This document shows, piece by piece, positions 35,350-44,600 of a DNA stretch of 64,000 bases (within the stretch, counting starts at the first letter, position 1; each line of letters opens with the position of its first letter). This DNA is from Riemerella anatipestifer ATCC 11845 = DSM 15868 (lineage in GTDB: Bacteria > Bacteroidota > Bacteroidia > Flavobacteriales > Weeksellaceae): the NCBI RefSeq assembly GCF_000252855.1, contig NC_017045.1:744001-808000 (forward strand). Direction: 5' to 3'. The translations under genes were made by a program, and so were the position numbers. The notes below the pieces were generated by a model. That model did not search any database, was not told the DNA's origin, and saw nothing but the letters and a program-made list of their open reading frames with translations.

Positions 35350-35795
35350 ATTTGAATGTTTTTATATTTTTCAATATTCTCTCCCAAATCTTCTAGAATT
35401 TTCCTAGAAAAATTACGCACAAAAAGATGCCTATGATGGGGTAAATTTAACATTTTTGACTGATACGAAAGATTGCCTATGGCAACTATATCAACATCTA
35501 TAACTCTATCTTCATAACCTCCCAAATCCCTAGAATCAAGAACCCTTCCCATATACCTTTCTATTTCTTTTGCTTTCTTCAAAATTTGAATAGGCGAAAA
35601 ATCAGTCTCCAACGAGAGTGCAATATTACAAAAATTATTAGAACTAACAAACTCCACAGGCTCTGTTTCTAGCATTTTACTCTTTTTTATCACATTTCCT
35701 AGATGCTTGTTTATCAATAAAATAGCTTCTTCTATATTTTTTTTAGGATTTTTTATATTGCTTCCTAGTAACAAAATAACCTTTCTTTGCGACAT
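35346..35795 (-). CDS. folK: 2-amino-4-hydroxy-6-hydroxymethyldihydropteridine diphosphokinase
   Basis: A 149-residue HPPK of normal length in folate synthesis: it transfers pyrophosphate from ATP to the pterin. It has the N-terminal LLLGSNIKNPKKNIEEA, the loop ETEPVEFVSSNNFCNIALSLET, and the catalytic RDLGGYEDRVIDVDIVAIGN region followed by LPHHRHLFVRNF. The promoter box 5 nt upstream fixes the start. Its stop overlaps the start of the first ompA-family gene. Confidence 0.93.
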   Translation of the reverse strand: MSQRKVILLLGSNIKNPKKNIEEAILLINKHLGNVIKKSKMLETEPVEFVSSNNFCNIALSLETDFSPIQILKKAKEIERYMGRVLDSRDLGGYEDRVIDVDIVAIGNLSYQSKMLNLPHHRHLFVRNFSRKILEDLGENIEKYKNIQI

Positions 35796-35800
35796 ATTAA

Positions 35801-35808
35801 CAAAATTA
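35801..35808 (-). promoter_or_regulatory. Leaderless-type promoter of folK
   Basis: TAATTTTG on the minus strand, 5 nt before the ATG at 35795. It probably drives folK and both ompA-family genes. Confidence 0.55.
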
Positions 35809-35816
35809 TTTACAGT

Positions 35817-37571
35817 ATGCGTAGTTTTATTAAAAGTGTATTAGCCAATATCACGGCTATAACCATCGTTTTTTTTACTTTCTTTGGTTTCATTATTATT
35901 GCTATGATTAGCAGTGCTATTGGAGACAAAGATAGTGTAAAAATTAAAAGTAACTCAATATTAACGCTAGATTCTAAATTCAGAGTTATCGAAAGCGAAA
36001 CTGAAAAAGATCTAAATATCTTTGATTTTAAAAACCAAGTACGAGATGTTGCTCTATACGATTTTATCAGAGCTATAGAGAAAGCTAAAACAGACGACAA
36101 TATTAAAGGGATTAGCATAGAAAATGACAACATCAACGCAGGCATCACTCAAATTGAAAGCATAAGAAACGCTATAGAAGATTTCAAAAAAAGTGGAAAA
36201 TTTGTGTATTCTTATGGTAATTCAGTTTCTCAACCATCCTATTTCTTAGGTTCTGTTGCAGACAAGTTCTACCTCAACCCCGCAGGAGGAATAGAACTGA
36301 AAGGTATGGCATCAGAAGTAATATTTTTAAAAGATTTTGCTGAACAATACGGCATCGGCATCAACATTATAAGACACGGCAAGTACAAAGCTGCTGTAGA
36401 ACCTTTCTTAAGAAATGATATTTCTCCTGAAAATAAAGAACAATTAAGCACTCTACTTTCTGACTTATGGAATAGAGTTTCTAATAAAATTGCTTCATCT
36501 AGAAAAATTAGCATAGAAAACTTCCAATCCATTACAGATGGGCTTTACGGAATGATACCTGATTTTAGCTTAAAGTATGGTTTAGTAGATAAGCTGATGC
36601 AAAAGGGAGAATACGAGCTATTATTAAAACAAAAAATAGGTATAGATACAGATAAAAAACTTAATAAAGTATCTATAAGAAAATACATTAAATCCATCAA
36701 AGACGAAAGCAAGTCTAGTGAAAAAATCGCAGTTTTATATGCTTCAGGAAACATCATCAATGGTGATGAAGCTACCAATATTTCTGACGAAAAATACATA
36801 GAATACATCAGAGATTTAAAAGATGATGACGATATCAAAGCAGTAGTTTTAAGAATCAACTCTCCTGGAGGAAGTGCCAATGCTTCTGACCAAATACTAT
36901 TTGAACTACAACAACTTAAACTTAAAAAACCGTTAATTGTTTCCTTTGGAGATTATGCTGCCTCTGGAGGTTATTATATTGCAATGGCTGGAGATAAAAT
37001 CTATTCAGAACCTAACACTATTACAGGGTCTATTGGTGTATTTGGTATGATACCTGACTTTAAAAATTTGGCTAACAAAAACGGAATTCGCTCCGATGTG
37101 GTTTCTACAAACACCAACTCACAAATGATGTCTCCTATAAGTGGTATCACTGAAGGCACTAAAAATATGCTTCAAAATAGTGTGGAACAAACTTACAAGA
37201 GATTTGTCTATTTCGTAACTAAAAACAGAAATAAAACTTTTGAGCAAGTAGACGAAATCGCAGGTGGTAGAGTTTGGTCTGGTAAAAAAGCCAAAGAACT
37301 AGGATTGGTAGATGAACTAGGAAGTCTTAATGATGCTATTACTTTTGCTATTAAAAAAGCAAAAGTAAAAAATTACAACATCGTTTCTTATCCTTCAGAA
37401 ATAAATCCTTTAGAAGAGTTTTTTAAAGGTATGGACGAAGAAAGCATCTCTACTTATTTTATGAAACAAAAAATGGGAAGCGAGCAATACTATATTTATG
37501 AAACCATCAACAACTTCAAGAAAAATAATTCTAAAGTAATGATGCAATCACCAGTAAAAATAGCTTTCTAA
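35817..37571 (+). CDS. sppA: Signal peptide peptidase SppA (long form, S49)
   Basis: A 584-residue long-form SppA with one N-terminal membrane anchor (ITAIT through IIIAMISSAIG). Both S49 repeats are present. The catalytic Lys of the first repeat is K189 (RHGKYKAAVEPF) and the nucleophile Ser of the second is S383 (GDYAASGGYY). I start at 35817 (MRSFIKSVLANI) rather than the in-frame ATG at 35787, which would overlap the folK coding start. It degrades leftover signal peptides in the membrane. A bidirectional terminator follows. Confidence 0.92.
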   Translation: MRSFIKSVLANITAITIVFFTFFGFIIIAMISSAIGDKDSVKIKSNSILTLDSKFRVIESETEKDLNIFDFKNQVRDVALYDFIRAIEKAKTDDNIKGISIENDNINAGITQIESIRNAIEDFKKSGKFVYSYGNSVSQPSYFLGSVADKFYLNPAGGIELKGMASEVIFLKDFAEQYGIGINIIRHGKYKAAVEPFLRNDISPENKEQLSTLLSDLWNRVSNKIASSRKISIENFQSITDGLYGMIPDFSLKYGLVDKLMQKGEYELLLKQKIGIDTDKKLNKVSIRKYIKSIKDESKSSEKIAVLYASGNIINGDEATNISDEKYIEYIRDLKDDDDIKAVVLRINSPGGSANASDQILFELQQLKLKKPLIVSFGDYAASGGYYIAMAGDKIYSEPNTITGSIGVFGMIPDFKNLANKNGIRSDVVSTNTNSQMMSPISGITEGTKNMLQNSVEQTYKRFVYFVTKNRNKTFEQVDEIAGGRVWSGKKAKELGLVDELGSLNDAITFAIKKAKVKNYNIVSYPSEINPLEEFFKGMDEESISTYFMKQKMGSEQYYIYETINNFKKNNSKVMMQSPVKIAF

Positions 37572-37598
37572 AAAACTAATAACATCAATTATATAACA

Positions 37599-37637
37599 AA
37601 AACGAGCGAATATACTATATGTATTCCGCTCGTTTTT
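37599..37637. terminator. Bidirectional terminator between sppA and dtd
   Basis: Stem AAAACGAGCG / CGCTCGTTTT extended by further pairing towards the loop. A-rich on one side and T-rich on the other, it sits between convergent stops. Confidence 0.75.
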
Positions 37638-37655
37638 CATTATTTATAGAAACCG

Positions 37656-38102
37656 CTATCTTATTTTAGAGTTCATAATTATAGTTACTGGACCATCATT
37701 AGTTAAGCTCACTTTCATATCCGCTCCAAAAATGCCAGAACTAACGGGAACACCATATTCAGCCATTTCTGATTTAAAATATTCAAACATAGGAACCGCC
37801 AAATCTGGTCTAGCTGCAGTAATAAAAGAAGGCCTATTCCCTTTTTTATAGTCCGCCATAAGTGTAAACTGGCTCACACAAAGCACTTCTCCATCAACTT
37901 CTTTTATAGACAAATTCATTTTACCTTCATCATCACTAAAAATTCTAAGATTAACAATCTTTTTCACAAGCCAATCCGCATCAGCCTTTTCATCAGTTTC
38001 TTCCACGCCTACTAATAATAAGTATCCTTTGCTTATTTTTGACACTTCCACTCCTTCTACCACTACAGAAGCAGAGGAAACTCTTTGTACAACTACTTTC
38101 AT
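37656..38102 (-). CDS. dtd: D-aminoacyl-tRNA deacylase
   Basis: A 148-residue DTD that removes D-amino acids (and mischarged Gly) from tRNA. It starts [17 protein letters not shown], carries the family's [17 protein letters not shown] block and the cross-subunit Gly-cisPro motif in [10 protein letters not shown]. It starts 5 nt after the preceding lipoprotein gene, so the two are one transcript. Confidence 0.94.
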   Translation of the reverse strand: MKVVVQRVSSASVVVEGVEVSKISKGYLLLVGVEETDEKADADWLVKKIVNLRIFSDDEGKMNLSIKEVDGEVLCVSQFTLMADYKKGNRPSFITAARPDLAVPMFEYFKSEMAEYGVPVSSGIFGADMKVSLTNDGPVTIIMNSKIR

Positions 38103-38107
38103 TTGTG

Positions 38108-38572
38108 TTAATTTCTTATAGTTAAAACATTAGATGCAGTATCGTAATAAGTGAAATAAGTTTTAGGCGGAACTTGCGAAATTTTAGTAGGTTGTCCAGA
38201 TAAGGAAGCTAAAAGATACCATTCCGCCCCATCTTTAGGACAAACTATTTTAATATCATCTTTAACTTCCAATGTGGTATCAGATGCAGGGCAAATATGT
38301 GGAGCATTTCTATCATACGCTTTAAATGTAGCAGTTCCAGTTCTTACCAAAATTAATCCTCTAGTACCCGAGTTTTGCTCATTCACATAAATCCAGCCAC
38401 CAACATTCATTAACTTTTGATACAAAGGTAAATTTAGGTTAAGAGTAACATTAATCATTGTATTGGGAAAGCAAGATACCGTTTCTTCTCTATTTTTACA
38501 CGAATTAGTAAAAACTAAACTACTGATTACTAATATTTTTAAAACTAATAACCCCCAAAAAGTTCTTTTCAT
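38108..38572 (-). CDS. Lipoprotein with a degenerate Rieske-like domain
   Basis: A 154-residue protein with a lipoprotein signal ([12 protein letters not shown]). The mature part follows the order of a Rieske ferredoxin fold: [12 protein letters not shown], then a short spacer and [15 protein letters not shown], then GQPTK...[16 protein letters not shown] working Rieske centre needs CxH and CxxH; here the first Cys is Ala (APH) and the last His is Asp (CPKD), so a 2Fe-2S cluster is unlikely. Extra cysteines may form a disulfide. Function unknown; co-transcribed with dtd. Confidence 0.6.
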   Translation of the reverse strand: MKRTFWGLLVLKILVISSLVFTNSCKNREETVSCFPNTMINVTLNLNLPLYQKLMNVGGWIYVNEQNSGTRGLILVRTGTATFKAYDRNAPHICPASDTTLEVKDDIKIVCPKDGAEWYLLASLSGQPTKISQVPPKTYFTYYDTASNVLTIRN

Positions 38573-38587
38573 TTAAAATAAAATTTA

Positions 38588-38595
38588 TATATTTG
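38588..38595 (+). promoter_or_regulatory. -7 box of the greA promoter
   Basis: TATATTTG, a full TAnnTTTG match, 79 nt before the greA start, giving an unusually long leader for this genome. Confidence 0.6.
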
Positions 38596-38623
38596 CATCA
38601 AAATTATTAAACACAAAACATTG

Positions 38624-38649
38624 TCCGGCAAATGTCGGATTATTTTTTT
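38624..38649 (+). terminator. Terminator-like hairpin in the greA leader
   Basis: TCCGGC / GTCGGA (six pairs including a G-U) with loop AAAT, followed by TTATTTTTTTA. It lies between the -7 box and the greA start codon, so it would act on the greA transcript itself. Confidence 0.5.
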
Positions 38650-38674
38650 ATACTAACGCTAAATTAACGAAATT

Positions 38675-39142
38675 ATGGCATATGTAACGAAAGAAGGCTT
38701 AGAAAAAATGAAAGCCGAGCTAGAGCAACTAGAAAGCGTGGAAAGACCAAAAATAACGCAACAAATAGCCGAAGCTAGAGATAAAGGCGACCTTTCTGAA
38801 AATGCTGAATACGATGCTGCGAAGGAGGCTCAAGGGCTTTTAGAGATGAAAATTTCTAAACTAAAAGATTTAATAGCTACTTCTAAAGTTATAGATGAAA
38901 GTCAACTAGATATTTCTAAAGTTTCTATATTGACGACTGTAAAGCTATTTAATAAAGCCACAAAAAAAGAGCAAGTATTCACGCTAGTTCCAGATAACGA
39001 AAGTGATTTAAAATCAGGGAAAATCTCTGTAAACACACCTATCGCTAAAGGTTTATTAGGTAAAAAAGTGGGCGAAACAGCAGAAATCACATTACCTAAT
39101 GGCAACCAACTGACATTTGAAGTGTTAGATATTTCTCTATAA
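38675..39142 (+). CDS. greA: Transcription elongation factor GreA
   Basis: A 155-residue GreA of typical length with the N-terminal coiled coil (LEQLESVERPKITQQIAEARDKGDLSENAEYDAAKE), whose acidic tip DLSENAEYD reaches the RNA polymerase active site to rescue backtracked complexes. The C-terminal FKBP-like domain ends ITLPNGNQLTFEVLDI. It is followed after 18 nt by a HIT protein gene. A hairpin in the leader suggests control by premature termination. Confidence 0.96.
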   Translation: MAYVTKEGLEKMKAELEQLESVERPKITQQIAEARDKGDLSENAEYDAAKEAQGLLEMKISKLKDLIATSKVIDESQLDISKVSILTTVKLFNKATKKEQVFTLVPDNESDLKSGKISVNTPIAKGLLGKKVGETAEITLPNGNQLTFEVLDISL

Positions 39143-39160
39143 TTTTAAAATTTAATAGTT

Positions 39161-39547
39161 ATGGCTTCTATTTTCACCAAAATCATCAACGGAGAAATCC
39201 CTGCATATAAAATAGCCGAGGACGAAAACCATTTAGCCTTTCTAGACGTGATGCCTTTAGCGGAGGGACACACCTTGGTAATTCCTAAAAAGGAAGTTGA
39301 CCTTATTTTTGATTTAGACACGGAAGAGTTTAAAAATCTTTGGGCGTTTGCACAGCAAGTAGCCAAAAAAATTGAGAAAAACATTCCTTGTGAAAGAGTG
39401 AGTATAGCTGTTATCGGACTAGAAGTACCACACGCTCATATTCACCTAGTACCTATCAACAAGATAGAAGACCTTAATTTTAAGAAAGAAAGAGTAAAAT
39501 TTTCGGCAGAAGATTTCAAAGAAATACAGCAAAAAATTTTAAAATAA
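39161..39547 (+). CDS. HIT family hydrolase
   Basis: A 128-residue HIT protein. It starts MASIFTKIINGEIPAYKIAED and carries the histidine triad as HAHIHLVPI (HxHxHxx), the nucleotide-binding catalytic motif. The HINT-like group hydrolyses AMP conjugates. It sits between greA and clpX on the same strand with short gaps. Confidence 0.95.
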   Translation: MASIFTKIINGEIPAYKIAEDENHLAFLDVMPLAEGHTLVIPKKEVDLIFDLDTEEFKNLWAFAQQVAKKIEKNIPCERVSIAVIGLEVPHAHIHLVPINKIEDLNFKKERVKFSAEDFKEIQQKILK

Positions 39548-39584
39548 AACACCAATAATTTACCTACACATTCAACACTAAATT

Positions 39585-40757
39585 ATGAATAATAACCAGT
39601 GTTCTTTTTGCGGAAGACATCGTAAAGAAGTTCAAATGTTAGTTTCGGGACAAAACGGACTTATCTGCGAACATTGTATAGAACAAGCTCACGCATTTGT
39701 TAAAGACAATATTCAGAAAGAAGAATTCTCTCCTATAAGTACCCTCTCCGAACTAAAGAAACCTAGAGAAATTAAAAAAACTCTAGACGAATATGTCATC
39801 GGACAAGACCAAGCTAAAAAACAACTTTCCATCGCAGTCTATAACCATTATAAAAGACTTCTTCACTCTTCAACAAAAAAAGACAATGATGTTGAAATAG
39901 AAAAATCTAACATCATTATGATAGGTGAAACAGGCACAGGAAAAACCCTTTTAGCGAAAACCATTGCAAGAGAACTTAATGTCCCTTTTTGTATTGTAGA
40001 CGCTACTATACTTACCGAAGCTGGTTATGTAGGCGAAGATGTAGAGAGTATTTTATCTAGACTTCTTATGGTCGCTGATTACGATGTAGAGAAAGCCGAA
40101 AAAGGCATTGTATTCATAGATGAAATAGATAAAATAGCGAGAAAATCAGATAATCCAAGCATCACAAGAGATGTATCAGGAGAAGGTGTACAACAAGGAT
40201 TATTAAAGTTATTGGAAGGAAGCATTGTAAATGTACCGCCTCAAGGAGGAAGAAAACACCCTGACCAAAAATACATACAAGTAAACACACAAAATATCCT
40301 ATTCATTGCTGGAGGGGCTTTTGATGGTATAAAAGAAATTATAGAAAGGAGACTAAACAAACAAGCCATAGGCTTTAGTAAAGAAAAACTAGATTCCGAA
40401 AAAGATTTGGCACAGATATTGCCACAAGTAAACTCAACGGATTTGAGAAAGTTCGGATTAATTCCAGAACTTTTAGGTAGATTCCCTGTAATTACTTATT
40501 TAGACCAACTAACCAAAAAGACCATGGTAAGAATAATGAAAGAGCCAAAAAACTCTATTGTTAATCAATTCAAAGCTCTTTTCAAAATAGACGGTATAGA
40601 TTTAGAGTTCACAGACGAAGCCTTAGAGAAAATTGTAGATGAAACTTTTGAAAAAGGATTAGGTGCAAGAGGACTTAGAGGCACTACAGAAAAGGTTTTA
40701 GAAGATTACATGTTTGATATAGATATAATATCCAAGAATAAAATTACAATAAATTAA
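39585..40757 (+). CDS. clpX: ATP-dependent Clp protease ATP-binding subunit ClpX
   Basis: A 390-residue AAA+ unfoldase. The N-terminal zinc-binding domain has CSFC...CEHC (four Cys). Walker A is GETGTGKT, the pore loop is GYVGEDV, Walker B is [11 protein letters not shown], and the RKH loop is [11 protein letters not shown]. The C-terminal small domain has GARGLRG (sensor 2). It is somewhat shorter than E. coli ClpX at the C-terminus. It unfolds substrates for ClpP, which is not in this window. Confidence 0.96.
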   Translation: MNNNQCSFCGRHRKEVQMLVSGQNGLICEHCIEQAHAFVKDNIQKEEFSPISTLSELKKPREIKKTLDEYVIGQDQAKKQLSIAVYNHYKRLLHSSTKKDNDVEIEKSNIIMIGETGTGKTLLAKTIARELNVPFCIVDATILTEAGYVGEDVESILSRLLMVADYDVEKAEKGIVFIDEIDKIARKSDNPSITRDVSGEGVQQGLLKLLEGSIVNVPPQGGRKHPDQKYIQVNTQNILFIAGGAFDGIKEIIERRLNKQAIGFSKEKLDSEKDLAQILPQVNSTDLRKFGLIPELLGRFPVITYLDQLTKKTMVRIMKEPKNSIVNQFKALFKIDGIDLEFTDEALEKIVDETFEKGLGARGLRGTTEKVLEDYMFDIDIISKNKITIN

Positions 40758-40788
40758 TACTAACAACATGTACATTAAGTTTTTTTTG

Positions 40789-40796
40789 TAAATTTG
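40789..40796 (+). promoter_or_regulatory. -7 box of the T9SS cargo gene
   Basis: TAAATTTG, a full TAnnTTTG match, 44 nt before the ATG at 40841. Confidence 0.6.
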
Positions 40797-40840
40797 CGGC
40801 GATTATATCCATATAATATTGAAAGAAAAACATAAAAATA

Positions 40841-42795
40841 ATGAAAAGAAATTTATTCTTACTGGGAGCTCTATCATTGGTATCTTCCCTAAAAGCACAA
40901 TTTATAACCTATGTTGGTGATAAGGCTAGTGTTTATGTTAAAGAGAATGCACTAGTTTATAGCGGAGGCGGAGTGAAAGTGGTGGGCACTGGAGTTGTAG
41001 ATAATTCAGGTAACATAATGATAGTTGGAGATGCAAACTCTAAGTTTGCAACTGTGACAACCGATGGAAGCAACAAGTTAGACGGGGGCAACTTTATCCT
41101 TCGTATGACTCAATCCACCATTACAGATGGGCAGCCAACCTTAGGTTTAAGATATGGGCAACTTTATATACAAGGGTTACTCAAGGTAACATCACAGGTA
41201 TTGTAGACAAACAATACAAAGATATAAAGCATGGTACATATCAACAAGTTGCATTGCCTTTCTTTGGAAAAACCTTAGGCTCTTTAAGTAATGAACTTGA
41301 AAAAACTTTCACTAACACTAGACGGTCTAGAAATGAAATTTTAGTGTTCAATAATGCCTTGGTTGTATCGGATAATATTGCTACTAGTGCTACTACTTCA
41401 AAAGGGACCTCTTACTTTATGTTAGGTTCTAACAATTTGGATGTATCGTCAAAAGTCTTTACCATCAAAGGAATTCCTTACGCTAATGGCATTACTGAAT
41501 CTTTGACAGGTGCTGCTGCAGGGATTAATTTTGGAACAAATGGTACAGCAACTAATAAATACAGAGAGAGATACAATTCATATTGGCAGGATTATTTTGC
41601 TATAGCAGACGGTACTGCCGCTTGGACAGATAATTTTGGAAAGAATATTTATCAATATGGTAATCCGTTCTTCACAAATCTAGATTTAGGTCAATTAGGT
41701 AAAATAATAACTAACATAAGAGGGGTTAGAATTGAACCATCAGGAGTTACTTCCACTGCACAGGGGGCTACTTGGTCCGCTACAGCAAAATACATAACCT
41801 ATGCTTCGGGAGTGGCTACAGGAGATGTAAATGCGGTTATAAGACCTATGCAAACATTTGTAATCAAATTAACAGACAGTAACACTGCTACTTTAAATTT
41901 TGATGGGTTAAGGAGGTTTGCTTACACCCCTAGATTAGAGGGTACCCCTTACTCTGTTACAGTTCAATCTGTTAAGCAAGATGATAAATTAGCAACACTT
42001 TCTAATAGTACATTATCGTCTAGTAAATCTATAAATAACACTTCGTCTACTTCATCTACAGTTAAGCAGTTAGGGCTAATTGCTTTAGACGCTAATGGCG
42101 TGGAGCTAGACAGAACTTATTATGTAGTTTACGGTGATGCACAGACAGGACAACCATCAGGTGCTAGCACCCAAGTAGCTGCATCAGGAAACCTTATGGG
42201 TACATTTGAAGAAATTCCTACTGGAGGAATTGATGAGAGTTTATCATCCACTTATTGGTTATATATAAACGAAGCCAATGAAGTAACTTACAAGGGTAAA
42301 GAAATACCAATGTACACTTTTAGTGATAAAATTCACTCTTTCAAAGTAGATATTAAAGAAAATGCAAAACCTATAGAGGAAGGAGCTAGCAAATTAACAT
42401 CTAACGAGTCTTTCTATATTAAAGTGGGGGATAAGTTTACAGAACTTAGACAAGGGGCTACTCTACCAGTAACACCTTCATCTCAATCAGCTTATTTCGG
42501 ATTATACTATGGTAAGCCAGCAAATGAAGTACTAAGTTCTGTAGAAGTACAAAAACCATCATCTACAGTAGTTGTATTTGACTCTAGTTCTAACACACAC
42601 AGAGTTCTATTTGATCAAACATGGGCTAAAGCAGATGTTGTTGTTTATGATATGAGTGGAAGAACTATCGCTTCTCAAAAGGATGTAGATGCATCTACTG
42701 CTTTTGAAATCAAATTACCTGCAGGACAGGCTACTTATTTGGTAACTGCTGTATCTGAAAAAGGTGTTAAATTTTCACAAAAAATAATCAAGTAA
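40841..42795 (+). pseudogene. T9SS type A sorting-domain protein, interrupted by a frameshift
   Basis: The N-terminal part (40841-41206, 121 codons) has a signal peptide (FLLGALSLVSSLKAQ) and stops early. Sequence in the -1 frame from about 41161 continues without a stop (TRVTQGNITGIVDKQYKDI, then VALPFFGKTLG) to 42795, where a T9SS type A domain ends the protein (VVVYDMSGRTIASQ...FSQKIIK). Together they form one exported protein of about 650 residues. The break lies between roughly 41150 and 41200 and no standard slippery heptamer is visible, so it is a mutation or a sequencing error. A TTG at 41254 could in theory start the second part, but it would lack a signal peptide. Confidence 0.75.
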
Positions 42796-42806
42796 AAAAT
42801 AAAAAA

Positions 42807-43058
42807 ATGAAAATAAAGTTAAATCTTCAAAATTATATAGGTAAGCTTACTTATCTCATGCTTTTCTTAGCTGGTGTTTGGGTTAACGCTCAACCCACTC
42901 CTCCAACAGCTCCTCCAGAAGGAGGTGTGGGTGCTGTAGGACCAGGTGCTCCTGCTACACCGATAGATATATATGTTTTAATACTTTCTGTGATAGCTGT
43001 TTTAATGATATTTGGCTATCATTTCTACACAAGAAGAATTAGAACTCAAGGGATATAG
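42807..43058 (+). CDS. Small membrane protein with a Pro/Gly-rich segment
   Basis: An 83-residue protein: N-terminal signal or anchor (LTYLMLFLAGVWVNAQ), a short PTPPTAPPEGG...GPGAPATP linker, and a C-terminal helix (IYVLILSVIAVLMIFGYHF) followed by a basic tail YTRRIRTQ. Similar tiny proteins follow T9SS cargo genes in related genera, which is recollection, not a search result. It starts 11 nt after the cargo gene and is closed by a terminator. Function unknown. Confidence 0.65.
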   Translation: MKIKLNLQNYIGKLTYLMLFLAGVWVNAQPTPPTAPPEGGVGAVGPGAPATPIDIYVLILSVIAVLMIFGYHFYTRRIRTQGI

Positions 43059-43080
43059 TACTGATAATTATAGTAAAAAA

Positions 43081-43107
43081 CTCATAGAAAATTCTATGAG
43101 TTTTTTT
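43081..43107 (+). terminator. Terminator whose U tract runs into the next promoter
   Basis: Stem CTCATAGA / TCTATGAG with a 4-nt loop, then seven T. The last T of the run is the first base of the following -7 box (43107-43114). Confidence 0.75.
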
Positions 43108-43114
43108 ATTTTTG
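43107..43114 (+). promoter_or_regulatory. Leaderless-type promoter of the thioredoxin-like gene
   Basis: TATTTTTG, 5 nt before the ATG at 43120. It fixes the start and excludes the longer in-frame reading from 43012. Confidence 0.55.
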
Positions 43115-43119
43115 TTCCT

Positions 43120-44391
43120 ATGAAAAAAACAATTTTATTAGGAGGTATATTTCTGTATGGAATAACCTCTGCTCAATTTAAAGTAAATATAGAAGCATCT
43201 GATACTTTCAGTAATCAAGAGGTCATTTTATATACCCTCAATGGTTCAAAAGATTATATAGCAGGAAAGGCTAAGAAAACTAATGGTAAATGGAGTTATA
43301 CTATTCCTAACAGCTATATAGGAATGATGCGTGCTTATTTCCCAGAAAATGATAAATCATTCAGTTTTATTTCTGAAAATAAAGATATAAGTGTAAAACT
43401 AGATACAGATAACAAAACTATAAACAAAATAAACTTTCTAGATGAGGCTAACAATACTATGCAGTATCTCATCAAAGAAAAGCAAAAAAAAGAAAAAATC
43501 TTACCTGTATTAGTGCAAATTAGAGATATATACAATGATAATTCTTCATTTAATGAAGCTCTAAAGTTAGAAATAAAAAAGCTAGAACAAAGTGATCTTA
43601 AGGACTACTCTAATCACCCTTTTATAAGCTATTACTGGGATAATGCTAAGTATCTCAATCGTGAAGATCCTAAAAATGATTATATAAACTTTTTAGCGAA
43701 TACAGGAGAGCTGCTAGAGACTTCTTCTTTACTCAAACCTGTACTAATTAATTTTATTTCTTCCGTTCCTAGAAATCAGGTTATTTCTCAAACAAACGCC
43801 CTACTAGATAAGGTAAATATAGAGTCTCCAAGAGGACAAACCATTTTGGCAGAACTATTGGATATATTTGATGCTTATGGATTTAATACCGAAAAAGAAA
43901 AATACTTTCAATTAGCTTCCAATTTGAAATGTTCTATAAACAAAAATTTAGAGTCTAGTTTAGAAAATATAAAAAGTACCCTAGTAGGGAGTACCTTTAA
44001 AGAATACACCTTCTCCAAAAGTGTAATAAATACTAAATCAAAGAAACTAAGCGATATTAAATCAAACAAAAAACTCATCTTGTTTTGGTCTTCAGAGTGT
44101 CCTCACTGCGTTGCAGAATTGCCTCTAATTTTAGAAAATTACAATAAATTGAAAAGCAATAATATAGAAGTTATAGGTCTATCATTAGATACCAATGCAG
44201 AGTCTTATCAGGAGACTGTAAAAAATCTCCCATGGATTAACGATTCTGAACTAAAAGGTTGGAGCTCTAGCTATACAGAGACTTACAATATCAATGCAAC
44301 ACCGTCTTATTTCCTATTAGACAGTAATAATAAAATATTGAGTAAGCCGAACAATTTTGGTGCATTTTTACACGAAAATAATTTAAAATAA
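43120..44391 (+). CDS. TlpA-like thioredoxin-fold protein
   Basis: A 423-residue exported protein (signal MKKTILLGGIFLYGITSAQ). The first part (about 20-110) resembles the DUF4369-type beta domain often found in front of TlpA domains, a helical middle follows, and the C-terminal thioredoxin fold has the redox motif ECPHC (in LFWSSECPHCVAELP) and a cis-Pro in NATPSYFLLD. It is likely a periplasmic disulfide reductase. The start at 43120 is supported by signal peptide and promoter. Confidence 0.82.
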   Translation: MKKTILLGGIFLYGITSAQFKVNIEASDTFSNQEVILYTLNGSKDYIAGKAKKTNGKWSYTIPNSYIGMMRAYFPENDKSFSFISENKDISVKLDTDNKTINKINFLDEANNTMQYLIKEKQKKEKILPVLVQIRDIYNDNSSFNEALKLEIKKLEQSDLKDYSNHPFISYYWDNAKYLNREDPKNDYINFLANTGELLETSSLLKPVLINFISSVPRNQVISQTNALLDKVNIESPRGQTILAELLDIFDAYGFNTEKEKYFQLASNLKCSINKNLESSLENIKSTLVGSTFKEYTFSKSVINTKSKKLSDIKSNKKLILFWSSECPHCVAELPLILENYNKLKSNNIEVIGLSLDTNAESYQETVKNLPWINDSELKGWSSSYTETYNINATPSYFLLDSNNKILSKPNNFGAFLHENNLK

Positions 44392-44416
44392 TTTTGTAGT
44401 TATTGTAATTATTTAC

Positions 44417-44424
44417 TATATTTG
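44417..44424 (+). promoter_or_regulatory. -7 box of the tRNA-Met gene
   Basis: TATATTTG, a full TAnnTTTG match, 12 nt upstream of the tRNA 5' end. Confidence 0.6.
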
Positions 44425-44436
44425 CACCACTCTAAT

Positions 44437-44510
44437 GGCGAGGTAGCTCAGATGGTTAGAGCGCAGGATTCATAACCCTGAGGTCACGGGTTCAATTCCC
44501 GTCTTCGCTA
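44437..44510 (+). tRNA. tRNA-Met (anticodon CAT)
   Basis: Acceptor stem GGCGAGG / CTTCGCT (two G-U pairs), D arm AGCTCAGATGGTTAGAGC, anticodon loop TTCATAA, T loop GGTTCAATTCC. The first acceptor pair is G-U rather than the mismatch of an initiator, so elongator Met is favoured; a lysidine-modified Ile tRNA is not excluded. CCA is not encoded. Confidence 0.9.
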
Positions 44511-44513
44511 CTA

Positions 44514-44544
44514 AAAACACTCCTTTTCTAAGGAGTGTTTTTTA
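44514..44544 (+). terminator. Terminator of tRNA-Met
   Basis: Stem AAACACTCCTT / AAGGAGTGTTT with a 4-nt loop and a T run, directly after the tRNA. Confidence 0.85.
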
Positions 44545-44588
44545 TTTTCTATTCAAATTACTCTATATATTGAAAACCTAATTTTTCT

Positions 44589-44596
44589 TATTTTTG
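44589..44596 (+). promoter_or_regulatory. Leaderless-type promoter of mutS2
   Basis: TATTTTTG, 4 nt before the GTG start at 44601. A GTG start on a leaderless message is unusual. Confidence 0.55.
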
Positions 44597-44600
44597 TGCC

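Noticed and set aside
41150-41206. Programmed -1 frameshifting
   Set aside because: No X-XXY-YYZ heptamer is in frame near the break and no stimulating hairpin or internal Shine-Dalgarno is seen.
41254-42795. Independent gene starting at a TTG codon
   Set aside because: It would lack a signal peptide although it has a T9SS tail, and the upstream sequence in the same frame continues the homologous protein; treated as part of one frameshifted gene.
43012-43119. Upstream extension of the thioredoxin-like protein
   Set aside because: The extension crosses a terminator and promoter, overlaps the preceding gene and would hide the signal peptide.
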